Assembly: GCA_020047875.1 (NCBI GenBank)
Contig: JAIFNE010000053.1
Span: 1-6,352, forward strand
Direction: 5' to 3'
Length of the DNA stretch: 6,352 nt
From: Hydrogenophaga sp.
GTDB lineage: Bacteria; Pseudomonadota; Gammaproteobacteria; Burkholderiales; Burkholderiaceae_C
The position numbers were made by a program, and so were the translations under genes. The notes beneath the pieces are model-generated. The model searched no databases. It worked only from the letters and a program-made list of their open reading frames with translations, and had not been told where the DNA came from. This document shows, in pieces, positions 1 to 6,055 of this stretch (its first letter is position 1; each line of letters begins with the position of its first letter).

Positions 1-1574
1 GTGGCGCCGGTGTTGGTGGCGCGCAGCATCGGACGGCCCAGCTCCAGCGTGCGCAGACGCGAGATCTGCAGATGCTGATCGATGGCGATGCTGTCACCAA
101 ACCAGGCGATGTTGCTCAGATTGACCAGCACGGTGGGCGCCAGAGCGGGCGCGCGAAACGAGGCCGCCAGCTCCTCGCCAAACAAATCCTCGTAACAAAT
201 GTTCGGCGCCACCCGCTGCCCGGCAACGGCCCAGGCCGCCTGCGGCAAGGCGCCGCGGCTGAAGTCGCCCAGCGGGATGTTCATCAGGTTGATGAACCAG
301 CGAAACAGCGGCGGAATGAACTCGCCGAAGGGCACCAGGTGGTGCTTGTCGTAGCGGTAGAAGGCATCGGCGGGCAGTTCACGCACGGAGGCCTGAGTCA
401 GCGCGCGGGCGGCAGGCGCGTCCATGCCCCAGGCGGAGTTGGTGTAACCCGCCGTGTGGCTGCCCAGCGGTATGCCCAGCAAGGCTGCCACCGGCTCGCG
501 CACGCCGGGTTGCGCCAGCGCACTGAGCAACGATGGCCAGAAATCGGGGGCAAATTGGGCCGGCAGCAGCGGCAGCGCGGTTTCGGGCGCGACCACCAGC
601 TGCGGCGCCTGCCCCGCCCCGGCGACCGCCGCCGTGACGGCCGCTGCGATTTGCGCCGGATACCAGGCAAGCGCCTGCGCCATGCCAGTACCCTCGACAA
701 ATTTCTCGTCTTGCGCGATGTTGCCCTGCAGCAGCCAGACCCGCAGCGAACCCGCGTCTGAGGTGTCGCGCTGACCATCAGGCAGCCAGCGCCCGGGGAA
801 CAGCAGCGCCAGCAGCACCAGCACTGACACCAGCACCGCCAGCGGCTGGCGCCAGGGCGCGCTCTGGCCGCCCGCCGCGCGCGCTGCGCGACCGTAGGGA
901 CTTGGCGGCGCGCGCTGCAGGCGCACCGGACGGGTCAGCCATTCCTGCAGGCTGCGCACGGTGGCGGTGATGGCCGAGGCGATCGCATAGGCCAGCAGCG
1001 CGGCGATCGCCCCCATGCCGTACACACCCACCCAGGGCGCCCAAGGCGCCAGCAGATCCACCTGGGCGTAGCCGCCAGCGCCCCAGGGGAAGCCGGTGAA
1101 CCACTGCCCGCGCATCAGTTCGGCCAGCGTCCAGGTGGCGGCAAACAGCAGCGCCTGACCCACCCGCGAGCGGGGCGCCAGCAGCGCCAGCACACCGGTG
1201 GCTGCCGCGTAGTAAAGCGCCAGTGCACCGGCCAGCGCGAACACCGCGAGCACCGCGAGCCACGACACCAGGCCGCCATAGATGTGCAGGGAAATGAACA
1301 GCCACCAAAACGTGCCGGCCAACCAGGCGGTGGCAAAGACCCAGCCACGCCACAGTGCCATGCCCAGCCGCGACGAGTGTTGCAGCGCCAACACCAGCAG
1401 CGCCAGCGAGAGCAACTGCAACACGCCGCTGGGCTGGCCGGGCGCCAAACCCGGCGGCGACCAGGCCAGCGGCCAGGCCAGCGAAGCCGCCTGAAGCAGA
1501 CCACCCCCGAGGCAGACCAGAAACCACAGCAACCCGGCCAGCGCGCTGCCGCGACGCGGCGGCTGGCGGCTCAT
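1..1574 (-). CDS. lnt: Apolipoprotein N-acyltransferase Lnt (C-terminus beyond left edge)
   Basis: Lnt is an inner-membrane enzyme. It transfers an acyl chain from a phospholipid to the N-terminal cysteine of apolipoproteins, the last step of lipoprotein maturation. About 524 codons are open to the edge. The N-terminal part is a series of hydrophobic helices, with the family motif GFPWGAGGY. The nitrilase-like domain follows, and all three catalytic residues are visible: E331 (in APETALP), K410 (in YDKHHLVPFGE) and C460 (in ICYEDLFGEE). The reading stops after LRATNTGAT, which matches a site about 60 residues before the end of E. coli Lnt. An Arg/Pro/Ala-rich loop (around residues 210-245) makes the N-terminal part longer than in E. 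coli. The start is uncertain: ATG 1574 directly precedes the first hydrophobic helix, while an in-frame ATG at 1622 would add 16 residues. Neither has a clear ribosome binding site. It follows corC on the same strand, the classical corC-lnt order, and is probably co-transcribed. The frame shows no damage. Confidence 0.95.
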   Translation of the reverse strand, partial: MSRQPPRRGSALAGLLWFLVCLGGGLLQAASLAWPLAWSPPGLAPGQPSGVLQLLSLALLVLALQHSSRLGMALWRGWVFATAWLAGTFWWLFISLHIYGGLVSWLAVLAVFALAGALALYYAAATGVLALLAPRSRVGQALLFAATWTLAELMRGQWFTGFPWGAGGYAQVDLLAPWAPWVGVYGMGAIAALLAYAIASAITATVRSLQEWLTRPVRLQRAPPSPYGRAARAAGGQSAPWRQPLAVLVSVLVLLALLFPGRWLPDGQRDTSDAGSLRVWLLQGNIAQDEKFVEGTGMAQALAWYPAQIAAAVTAAVAGAGQAPQLVVAPETALPLLPAQFAPDFWPSLLSALAQPGVREPVAALLGIPLGSHTAGYTNSAWGMDAPAARALTQASVRELPADAFYRYDKHHLVPFGEFIPPLFRWFINLMNIPLGDFSRGALPQAAWAVAGQRVAPNICYEDLFGEELAASFRAPALAPTVLVNLSNIAWFGDSIAIDQHLQISRLRTLELGRPMLRATNTGA

Positions 1575-1661
1575 CGGCGAAAAGGTGGACGGGGTGTGGA
1601 GGTTGCCGAACAGGCTGCGCATGGCGGGATGTGGCGTGGTCCGGCCAGCGCTAACAGGCGG

Positions 1662-2545
1662 TCAGGCGCCAGAGGGTGTGGGCATGACCTTGAACCATTT
1701 GACGGCGCCGCCCTTGCTGTGCAACACGATGAAGCGCAGGCCCTCAAGCTCGTGCGTTTCACCCCGCTTGGGCACGTGGCCCATGGTGTGCGAAATCAGG
1801 CCACCAATGGTGTCGAAATTGTCGACATCGAGGCGCAGGCCGAAGGACTCGTTGATACGCTCGATCGGTGTGTCACCACCGACACGCCAGGTGCTGTCGG
1901 CCAGGGCGAAGATGTCGCCGTCGTCGGCAGCCACATCGAACTCGTCTTCGATTTCACCCACGATTTCTTCCAGCACGTCTTCGATGGTGATCAGGCCCGC
2001 CACGCGGCCAAACTCGTCGATCACCATCGCCAGGTGGTTGCGGTTGCCACGGAACTCTCGCAGCAGATCATTCAGCCCTTTGCTTTCGGGAACGAACGTG
2101 GCTGGGCGCAGCAGGGCGCGCAGGTTGAGCTCGGGCGCGCGCTGCAGCTTGAGCAGGTCTTTGGCGAGCAAAATGCCAATGATGTTTTCGGTATCGCCCT
2201 CGTACACCGGGAAGCGGGAGTGCGCGGTGTGAATGACGAGGTTCAGCAGCTCGTCGAACGGCGCTTCGATGTTGAGCGCATCGACCCGGGGGGCTGCCAC
2301 CATCACGTCGCCACGCCCTCGAGCATGATGCGCGACTCGGCGTTGATGATGTCGTTGTCCTCGGCGTCAGCCAGGGTTTCGATCAGCTCGTCTTTGGAAT
2401 CGGGTCCGGGATGAATGAATTCTGCGAGCTTTTGCAGGAATCCACGCTTGTCTTCTTGCCGCAGGCTGCGCTGCGGCCCAGGACTGGGAGGGTTGTCGGC
2501 CACGGGGGGATGGGGTGGTTGCTGAGGGTGCGAAGGATACCGCAT
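1662..2545 (-). pseudogene. corC: CorC/YbeX-type CBS-domain protein, frameshifted by an apparent 25-nt deletion
   Basis: This is the soluble CorC/YbeX type: no DUF21 membrane domain, a paired CBS domain, then a CorC_HlyC (transporter-associated) domain. It has been linked to Mg/Co efflux and, for E. coli YbeX, to ribosome metabolism. The N-terminal part (GFLQKLAEFIHPGPDS, then LADAEDNDIINAESRIMLEGV) runs in one frame to a TGA at 2305-2303. The rest (GDVMVAAPR, AHSRFPVYEG, VIDEFGRVAGLITIEDVLEE, FDTIGGLISHTMGHVP, SKGGAVKWFKV) lies in another frame, ending at 1662. Family members have about eight more residues (of the MRMADMTA type) between LEGV and GDVMV. About 25 nt are therefore missing near 2312. 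The TGA overlaps an in-frame ATG (TGATG), so the CBS part could be made separately by coupled reinitiation. Start is uncertain: ATG 2545, GTG 2569 and GTG 2503 (closest to the family N-terminus) are all possible. Identity is firm; whether the break is real is open. Confidence 0.9.
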
Positions 2546-2639
2546 GGAGTGCCGCGCCGCCAAAGGCACACGCCATGTGCGCCGCCAGACAAGGCCCGAT
2601 CCACCAGCCTGCGCGTGGGCTCGGGGCCCGCCTGCGGCA

Positions 2640-3319
2640 TCAGCCCAGCAGCTGCTGCACGTCCTGACGAAGCGCCTGCAGGCGGCGCAACGCCGACCAG
2701 AACTGCTTGGCCTGCGCTTTCAGGTGGTAGTCGGTGAGGGCGACCTGCTCGTTCACCATCGCGGTCACCCGCGAGTCGAAATCGGCTGGCGGCACCCGGA
2801 GCCGTCGCGCTCGATCACAGCGCCAGCACGGCGCGCGATTCGGAGCATGGCGGTGTTTTCGGTCAGCGCGTGGACAAACAGCATCGCCACGCCCTCGTTA
2901 CGCGCGTGCGTCACCGCGCGTTCAAACAACGCACTGCCATAGCGCCTGCCCCGCGCCGCCTTGACCACCGACACGCCGAATTCGGCGCAACTCTGGCATT
3001 GCGGATCGACCGAAAACGCCAGATGCGCCATGGCGATCAGCTCCAGCTTGCGGTTGAAGATGCCAAACAGCTCGTCGCGCTCGAAGTTGATCTGCTCGTC
3101 GCTGGCGGCGTAGCCGAAGCGCAGGTACCGATCGTGCGACTCCAGCCCCTGAAGGTGGCCGGCGATGGACTCGCGGTGTCCAGGGCCAATGGAACGGATT
3201 GGGACCACACCGGAGGGCGTTTCGGCCGGTGACCCATCGTGCGGCGAAGCCAATGGCATCCGAACCGCTGCTTGGTGGCTGTCAGGCAAGGCGTATGGCG
3301 GGGGTGAGTCTTGGATCAT
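2640..3319 (-). pseudogene. GNAT-family N-acetyltransferase, C-terminus frameshifted
   Basis: GNAT enzymes transfer acetyl from acetyl-CoA to an amine; the substrate here is unknown. Counting from ATG 3319, the core reads SHDRYLRFGYAA (61-72), ERDELFGIFNRKLELIAMAHLAF (80-102), then EFGVSVVKAARGRRYGSALFERAV, with the acetyl-CoA-binding RxxGxA motif as RRYGSA at 125-130, and ALTENTAMLRIARRAGAVIERDGS ending at 174. After S174 the frame gives ten unrelated residues and a TGA at 2767-2765. In the next frame the family tail continues from 2795 (VPPADFDSRVTAMVNEQ to VQQLLG) and ends at TGA 2642-2640. Family members carry about seven residues of the EAEAYLR type at this point, so about 19 nt seem lost. 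DEQI followed directly by NFERDE also looks about seven residues short, without a frame change. A GTG at 3439 could extend the frame 40 residues, but that stretch is repeat-encoded and not family-like. It sits upstream of corC on the same strand. Confidence 0.82.
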
Positions 3320-3332
3320 GGGACCCAATGTA

Positions 3333-3344
3333 AGGGTTTTCCCT
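3333..3344. promoter_or_regulatory. AGGG-TTTT-CCCT inverted repeat upstream of the GNAT gene
   Basis: A 4-bp inverted repeat with a TTTT centre lies 13 bp upstream of the GNAT ATG at 3319, just downstream of the proposed -10 element. It could be a small operator or part of the leader. It is too short to call a binding site with confidence, and no protein can be assigned to it. Confidence 0.25.
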
Positions 3345-3345
3345 G

Positions 3346-3373
3346 ATTTAAGCAGGAGGAATCTGCCTAGCAA
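3346..3373 (-). promoter_or_regulatory. Possible sigma-70 promoter for the GNAT gene
   Basis: Reading the minus strand, TTGCTA (3373-3368) and TTAAAT (3351-3346) are separated by 16 bp. Each matches the sigma-70 -35 and -10 consensus at 4 of 6 positions. Transcription would start near 3339, about 20 nt before ATG 3319. This fits the choice of 3319 over the GTG at 3439. The region is AT-richer than its surroundings. It was called by eye only. Confidence 0.35.
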
Positions 3374-3391
3374 CGCTTGCGGCCCGATCAG

Positions 3392-3427
3392 CGGGAAACC
3401 CGCGAAACCCGCGAAACCATCGAAAAC
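3392..3427. repeat. Imperfect 9-bp tandem repeat, four units
   Basis: Four consecutive 9-mers: cgggaaacc, cgcgaaacc, cgcgaaacc, atcgaaaac. The two central units are identical; the outer two differ at one and three positions. The array lies 12 bp beyond the stop of the Lrp-type gene, in the gap before the GNAT gene. The first unit also forms a small hairpin, GCGGG-AAA-CCCGC (3391-3403). No T-run follows on either strand, so it is not a convincing intrinsic terminator. Copy number is probably variable between strains. Confidence 0.7.
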
Positions 3428-3439
3428 GTGTGCATTCAC

Positions 3440-3913
3440 TCACACAGGCAGCGCTGTGGTGCCTTTCACCCGCTCCATCACGAAACTGGTTCGGCAGTCC
3501 TGAACGCTGGGGTGTTTGAGCAGGGTATCGAGCATGAAGCGGGAATAGGCGGCCATGTCGGCCACCATCAGGCGCAGTTGGAAGTCCATCTCGCCGGTGA
3601 GCGCCGCGCATTCCACCACCTCGTCCCAGCCTTGCACGCTGGCCCGAAAGGCATCCATCGGGTGACGCTTGCCATGATCGCTGTGCTTTTCAAGCCGCAC
3701 GTTCACGTAAGCGGTCAGACCAAGCCCCACCGCCTCGGGGCGCACCAGCGCCACATACCGGTCGATCACGCCTGCCTCTTCCAGCCGCCGCACCCGGCGC
3801 AACACGGCGCTCGGCGAGAGCGCCACGGTGTCGGCAATCTGCTCGTAGGTGGCTCGGCCGTCCGCCTGCAGACTCCGCAAAATCTGGCGGTCGAGCTTGT
3901 CAAGTGTTGTCAT
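3440..3913 (-). CDS. Lrp/AsnC-family transcriptional regulator
   Basis: This is a 157-residue DNA-binding regulator of normal Lrp/AsnC length. The N-terminal winged helix-turn-helix covers about residues 3-60 (LDKLDRQILRSLQADGR, then ADTVALSPSAVLRRVRRLEEAGVI with the recognition helix). The C-terminal RAM/ligand domain runs from about 65 to 150 (LTAYVNVRLEKHSD, VVECAALTGEMDFQLRLMV, PSVQDCRTSFVME). Family members form dimers to octamers and usually sense amino acids or related small molecules. ATG 3913 is chosen because MTTLDKLDRQIL matches the family N-terminus and GGTGG lies just upstream. An in-frame ATG at 3952 would add 13 residues translated from the control-region repeats and is rejected. 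It is divergent from hpd with a 124-bp gap, so it probably regulates itself and hpd in response to an aromatic amino acid or its keto acid. That role is inferred from position. The gene is intact. Confidence 0.93.
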   Translation of the reverse strand: MTTLDKLDRQILRSLQADGRATYEQIADTVALSPSAVLRRVRRLEEAGVIDRYVALVRPEAVGLGLTAYVNVRLEKHSDHGKRHPMDAFRASVQGWDEVVECAALTGEMDFQLRLMVADMAAYSRFMLDTLLKHPSVQDCRTSFVMERVKGTTALPV

Positions 3914-3920
3914 GCCACCG

Positions 3921-3954
3921 ATTCTGCAGGATTCGTGCGAATTCTGGCTCATTC
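3921..3954. promoter_or_regulatory. Candidate Lrp-type operator: 10-bp-phased ATTC array with palindrome
   Basis: ATTC occurs four times at an exact 10-bp period (3921, 3931, 3941, 3951), once per helical turn. Embedded in it is an imperfect palindrome at 3927-3946: CAG-n-ATTCG-TG-CGAAT-n-CTG, with 8 of 10 half-site positions paired. It lies 7 bp upstream of the regulator's ATG and ends 83 bp upstream of hpd, in the shared divergent control region. Lrp/AsnC octamers typically bind several helically phased sites, so the arrangement fits autoregulation plus control of hpd. The sequence pattern is seen directly; binding is inferred. Confidence 0.5.
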
Positions 3955-4027
3955 AGGCTCGCGAACGCCGCAATCGTGCCCTGCTGCGCCTCTACAGTCT
4001 GCTGGCCCATTCTTCAGCGTCATCACC

Positions 4028-4032
4028 GGAGA
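4028..4032 (+). promoter_or_regulatory. Ribosome binding site of hpd
   Basis: GGAGA sits 5 nt before ATG 4038. This decides the hpd start: the same frame is open back to 3849, but that extension crosses the regulator gene and the control region and is not family-like. Confidence 0.75.
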
Positions 4033-4037
4033 CCTGC

Positions 4038-5150
4038 ATGCCCGCCACCACCCCCAACACGCCCCAGGCCGCATGGCCCAACCCCATGGGCACCGATGGT
4101 TTCGAGTTCATTGAATACGCGGCGCCCGAGCCGGTGGCCATGGGCGCGCTGTTCGAGCGCATGGGCTTTCAGGCAATTGCCAGGCACCGCCACAAAAACG
4201 TGACGCTGTACCGCCAGGGCGAGATCAACTTCATCATCAACGCCGAGCCAGACAGTTTCGCCCAGCGCTTCGCCCGGCTGCACGGCCCGAGCGTGTGCGC
4301 GATTGCCTTGCGGGTGGAAGACGCGAAAGCGGCCTACGAGCGCGCCCTCTCGCTGGGCGCCTGGGGTTACGCGCAGCCGGCCGGCCCGGGCGAGCTCAAC
4401 ATACCGGCCATCAAGGGCATTGGTGACTCGATCATCTACCTCATCGACCGGTGGCGCGGCAAACACGGCGCGCAGACGGGCGATATCGGCAACATCGGCT
4501 TCTTCGACGTCGACTTCGAGCCCCTGCCCGGCGCCACACTCAACCCGGTGGGCCACGGCCTGACCTACATCGACCACCTCACCCACAACGTGCACCGCGG
4601 CCGCATGGACGAGTGGGCTGGCTTTTACGAGCGCCTGTTCAACTTCCGCGAGGTGCGCTATTTCGACATTGAGGGCCAGGCCACCGGCGTGAAGAGCAAG
4701 GCCATGACCAGCCCCTGCGGCAAGATCCGCATTCCGATCAACGAAGAGGGCAATGAGAAGGCGGGGCAAATCCAGGAGTATCTGGATCGCTACCAGGGCG
4801 AAGGCATACAGCACATCGCCATGGGCTCGACCAACCTGTACGACACGGTGGACGCGCTGGAGCTCGCCGGCGTGAAGCTGCTCAACACCAGCGACACGTA
4901 TTACGAGCTGCTCGACAAGCGTATTCCAGGCCACGGCGAGAGCGTGGAGGCACTGAAATCGCGCAACATCCTGGTTGACGGCAAGCCCGGCGAGTTGCTG
5001 CTGCAGATCTTCAGCGAAAACCAGCTCGGCCCGATCTTCTTTGAATTCATTCAGCGCAAGGGCAACGACGGCTTTGGCGAAGGCAACTTCAAAGCCTTGT
5101 TTGAAACGATGGAGCTGGACCAGATCCGCCGCGGCGCCCTGGAGGGCTGA
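4038..5150 (+). CDS. hpd: 4-hydroxyphenylpyruvate dioxygenase
   Basis: This cytosolic non-haem Fe(II) enzyme converts 4-hydroxyphenylpyruvate and O2 to homogentisate and CO2, a central step of tyrosine breakdown. At 370 residues it has normal family length. It has two vicinal-oxygen-chelate domains: the N-terminal one (GTDGFEFIEYAAPEP, VTLYRQGEINFIINAEP) and the C-terminal catalytic one. The Fe ligands are all present: H180 in YIDHLTHNV, H259 in GIQHIAMGS and E336 in FFEFIQRKG. Other conserved stretches are FYERLFNFREVRYFDIEG, LLDKRIPGHGE and the C-terminal helix GNFKALFETMELDQIRRG, which closes the active site. The start has a good ribosome binding site. It is divergent from the Lrp-type gene and followed after 76 bp by phhA, so the two form a phenylalanine/tyrosine catabolic unit. 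Unlike phhA it is intact. The tyrosine transaminase that would feed it is not in the window. Confidence 0.98.
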   Translation: MPATTPNTPQAAWPNPMGTDGFEFIEYAAPEPVAMGALFERMGFQAIARHRHKNVTLYRQGEINFIINAEPDSFAQRFARLHGPSVCAIALRVEDAKAAYERALSLGAWGYAQPAGPGELNIPAIKGIGDSIIYLIDRWRGKHGAQTGDIGNIGFFDVDFEPLPGATLNPVGHGLTYIDHLTHNVHRGRMDEWAGFYERLFNFREVRYFDIEGQATGVKSKAMTSPCGKIRIPINEEGNEKAGQIQEYLDRYQGEGIQHIAMGSTNLYDTVDALELAGVKLLNTSDTYYELLDKRIPGHGESVEALKSRNILVDGKPGELLLQIFSENQLGPIFFEFIQRKGNDGFGEGNFKALFETMELDQIRRGALEG

Positions 5151-5168
5151 CCTTCTAGAAACGGCGCC

Positions 5169-5196
5169 CTGCACCGCTTTCTGAGATCTTGTGCAG
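5169..5196. repeat. Inverted repeat between hpd and phhA
   Basis: CTGCAC (5169-5174) and GTGCAG (5191-5196) form a perfect 6-bp stem around a 16-nt loop containing the palindrome AGATCT. No T-run follows, so it is not a standard intrinsic terminator. It could be a processing or attenuation structure between the two genes, or chance. Confidence 0.25.
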
Positions 5197-5216
5197 CGTC
5201 TCGATTGATGGTTGTT

Positions 5217-5221
5217 GGGAG
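5217..5221 (+). promoter_or_regulatory. Ribosome binding site of phhA
   Basis: GGGAG lies 5 nt before ATG 5227. It supports that start over an in-frame TTG at 5212. Confidence 0.7.
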
Positions 5222-5226
5222 CATTC

Positions 5227-6055
5227 ATGGCTGTTGAACCGGTTGTTTACGGCGCCAGCGAGCGCCCGCCGCGCGGCGACTACGCCCGAGCGCGCGACGA
5301 CTACACCTGCGCGCAGAACTGGTCGGCCTACACCGCCGCGGATCACGACACCTACCGCCGGCTGGTCGAGCGGCAGTCGGCGCTGCTGCCCGGGCTGGCC
5401 TGCGATGCGTTCATCGAGGCGCTGCCCTCACTTGGGGTTCGGGACCGCATTCCGCGGTTTGAAGAAATCAACGAACGCCTGAAGCCGGCCACCGGCTGGG
5501 AGCTTGTGGCGGTGCCCGGCCTGATTCCCGAGCGGCCGTTCTTCGAGCTGCTGGCCAACCGCCGCTTTCCGGTCACCGACTGGATTCGAAGGCCCGAGGA
5601 GTTTGACTACATCGTTGAACCCGATGTGTTTCACGATCTGTTTGGCCATGTGCCGCTGCTGTTCAACCCGGTGTTTGCCGACTACGTCCGCGCACGATCT
5701 GGGCGCGGGCGAGCTGCTCTCCCGGCTCTACTGGTACACGATCGAGTTCGGCCTGATCCGGCAGCCCGATGGCCTGCGCGCCTACGGTGCCGGCATCATC
5801 AGCTCGGCGGGGGAGCTGCGCCACAGCGTCCACAGCCCCTTGCCGCAGCGCATTGGGCTCGACCTGCAACGCTGCATGCGCACCCGCTACCGGATTGACG
5901 ACTACCAGTCGACCTACTTTGTCATCGACAGCTTTGAGCAGCTGTTCGATCTCACCGCGCCCGATTTCAGCCCGATTTACGAGGCGGTGCGGTCCGCGGG
6001 CGAGCTGGCGGCAGACGCCAGGATCGCGAGCGACTCCGCCATCACCCTGGGGTGA
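5227..6055 (+). pseudogene. phhA: Phenylalanine 4-hydroxylase, frameshifted by an apparent 26-nt deletion
   Basis: This is a bacterial aromatic amino acid hydroxylase. It uses non-haem Fe(II), tetrahydropterin and O2 to turn phenylalanine into tyrosine. The first frame encodes residues 1-154, with NWSAYTAADHDTYRRL, FEEINERLKPATGWELVAVPGLIP and EPDVFHDLFGHVPLLFNPVFADYV. The latter holds two Fe ligands, H136 and H141. After V154 (codon 5686-5688) this frame turns into arginine/alanine-rich text, stopping at 5896-5898. From 5690 the next frame continues as AHDLGAGELLSRLYWYTIEFGLI, carrying the third Fe ligand (E of YTIEFGLI). It then reads GAGIISSAGE, TRYRIDDYQSTYFVIDSFEQLFD and ends at TGA 6053-6055. 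Family members have about nine residues (EAYGKGGVK type) between the halves; here 1 nt remains, so about 26 nt are missing. Repaired, the protein would be about 284 residues, the usual length. As written, the active site cannot assemble. Its pterin-recycling partner PhhB is not seen nearby. Confidence 0.93.

Noticed and set aside
778..1527. 249-codon minus-strand frame inside lnt
   Set aside because: It is out of frame with lnt. Its A/G/R-rich translation is a shadow, while the lnt frame carries all three catalytic residues and the membrane helices.
1284..2414. 376-codon open frame on the plus strand
   Set aside because: It lies antisense to lnt and corC, is rich in Q, R and H with no recognisable family, and has no ribosome binding site. 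It is a shadow of GC-rich coding on the other strand.
3391..3403. GCGGG-AAA-CCCGC hairpin as a terminator of the Lrp-type gene
   Set aside because: The stem is short and no T-run follows on either strand. It is explained as part of the 9-bp tandem repeat.
3914..3952. Upstream ATG of the Lrp-type gene (MSQNSHESCRIGG extension)
   Set aside because: The extension is a translation of the ATTC array. The family N-terminus begins at MTTLDKLDRQIL, which has its own GGTGG site.
3849..4037. N-terminal extension of hpd by 63 codons
   Set aside because: It overlaps the regulator gene and the control region and is not family-like. ATG 4038 has a good ribosome binding site and gives the normal length.
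4023..5228. 401-codon open frame on the minus strand opposite hpd
   Set aside because: hpd is certain on the plus strand with all catalytic residues. The antisense frame is a composition shadow (V, A, H, L-rich) with no domain.
2312..5705. Programmed ribosomal frameshifting as the explanation of the broken genes
   Set aside because: No slippery heptamers are seen at the junctions. Residues expected by the families are missing at each one, so a frame change alone would not restore the proteins.
5688..5708. CCGCGC/GCGCGG inverted repeat at the phhA junction, and smaller ones at the other junctions, as a common hairpin cause
   Set aside because: Short inverted repeats are frequent by chance in such GC-rich sequence. 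They are too weak and variable among the junctions to claim a shared structure.
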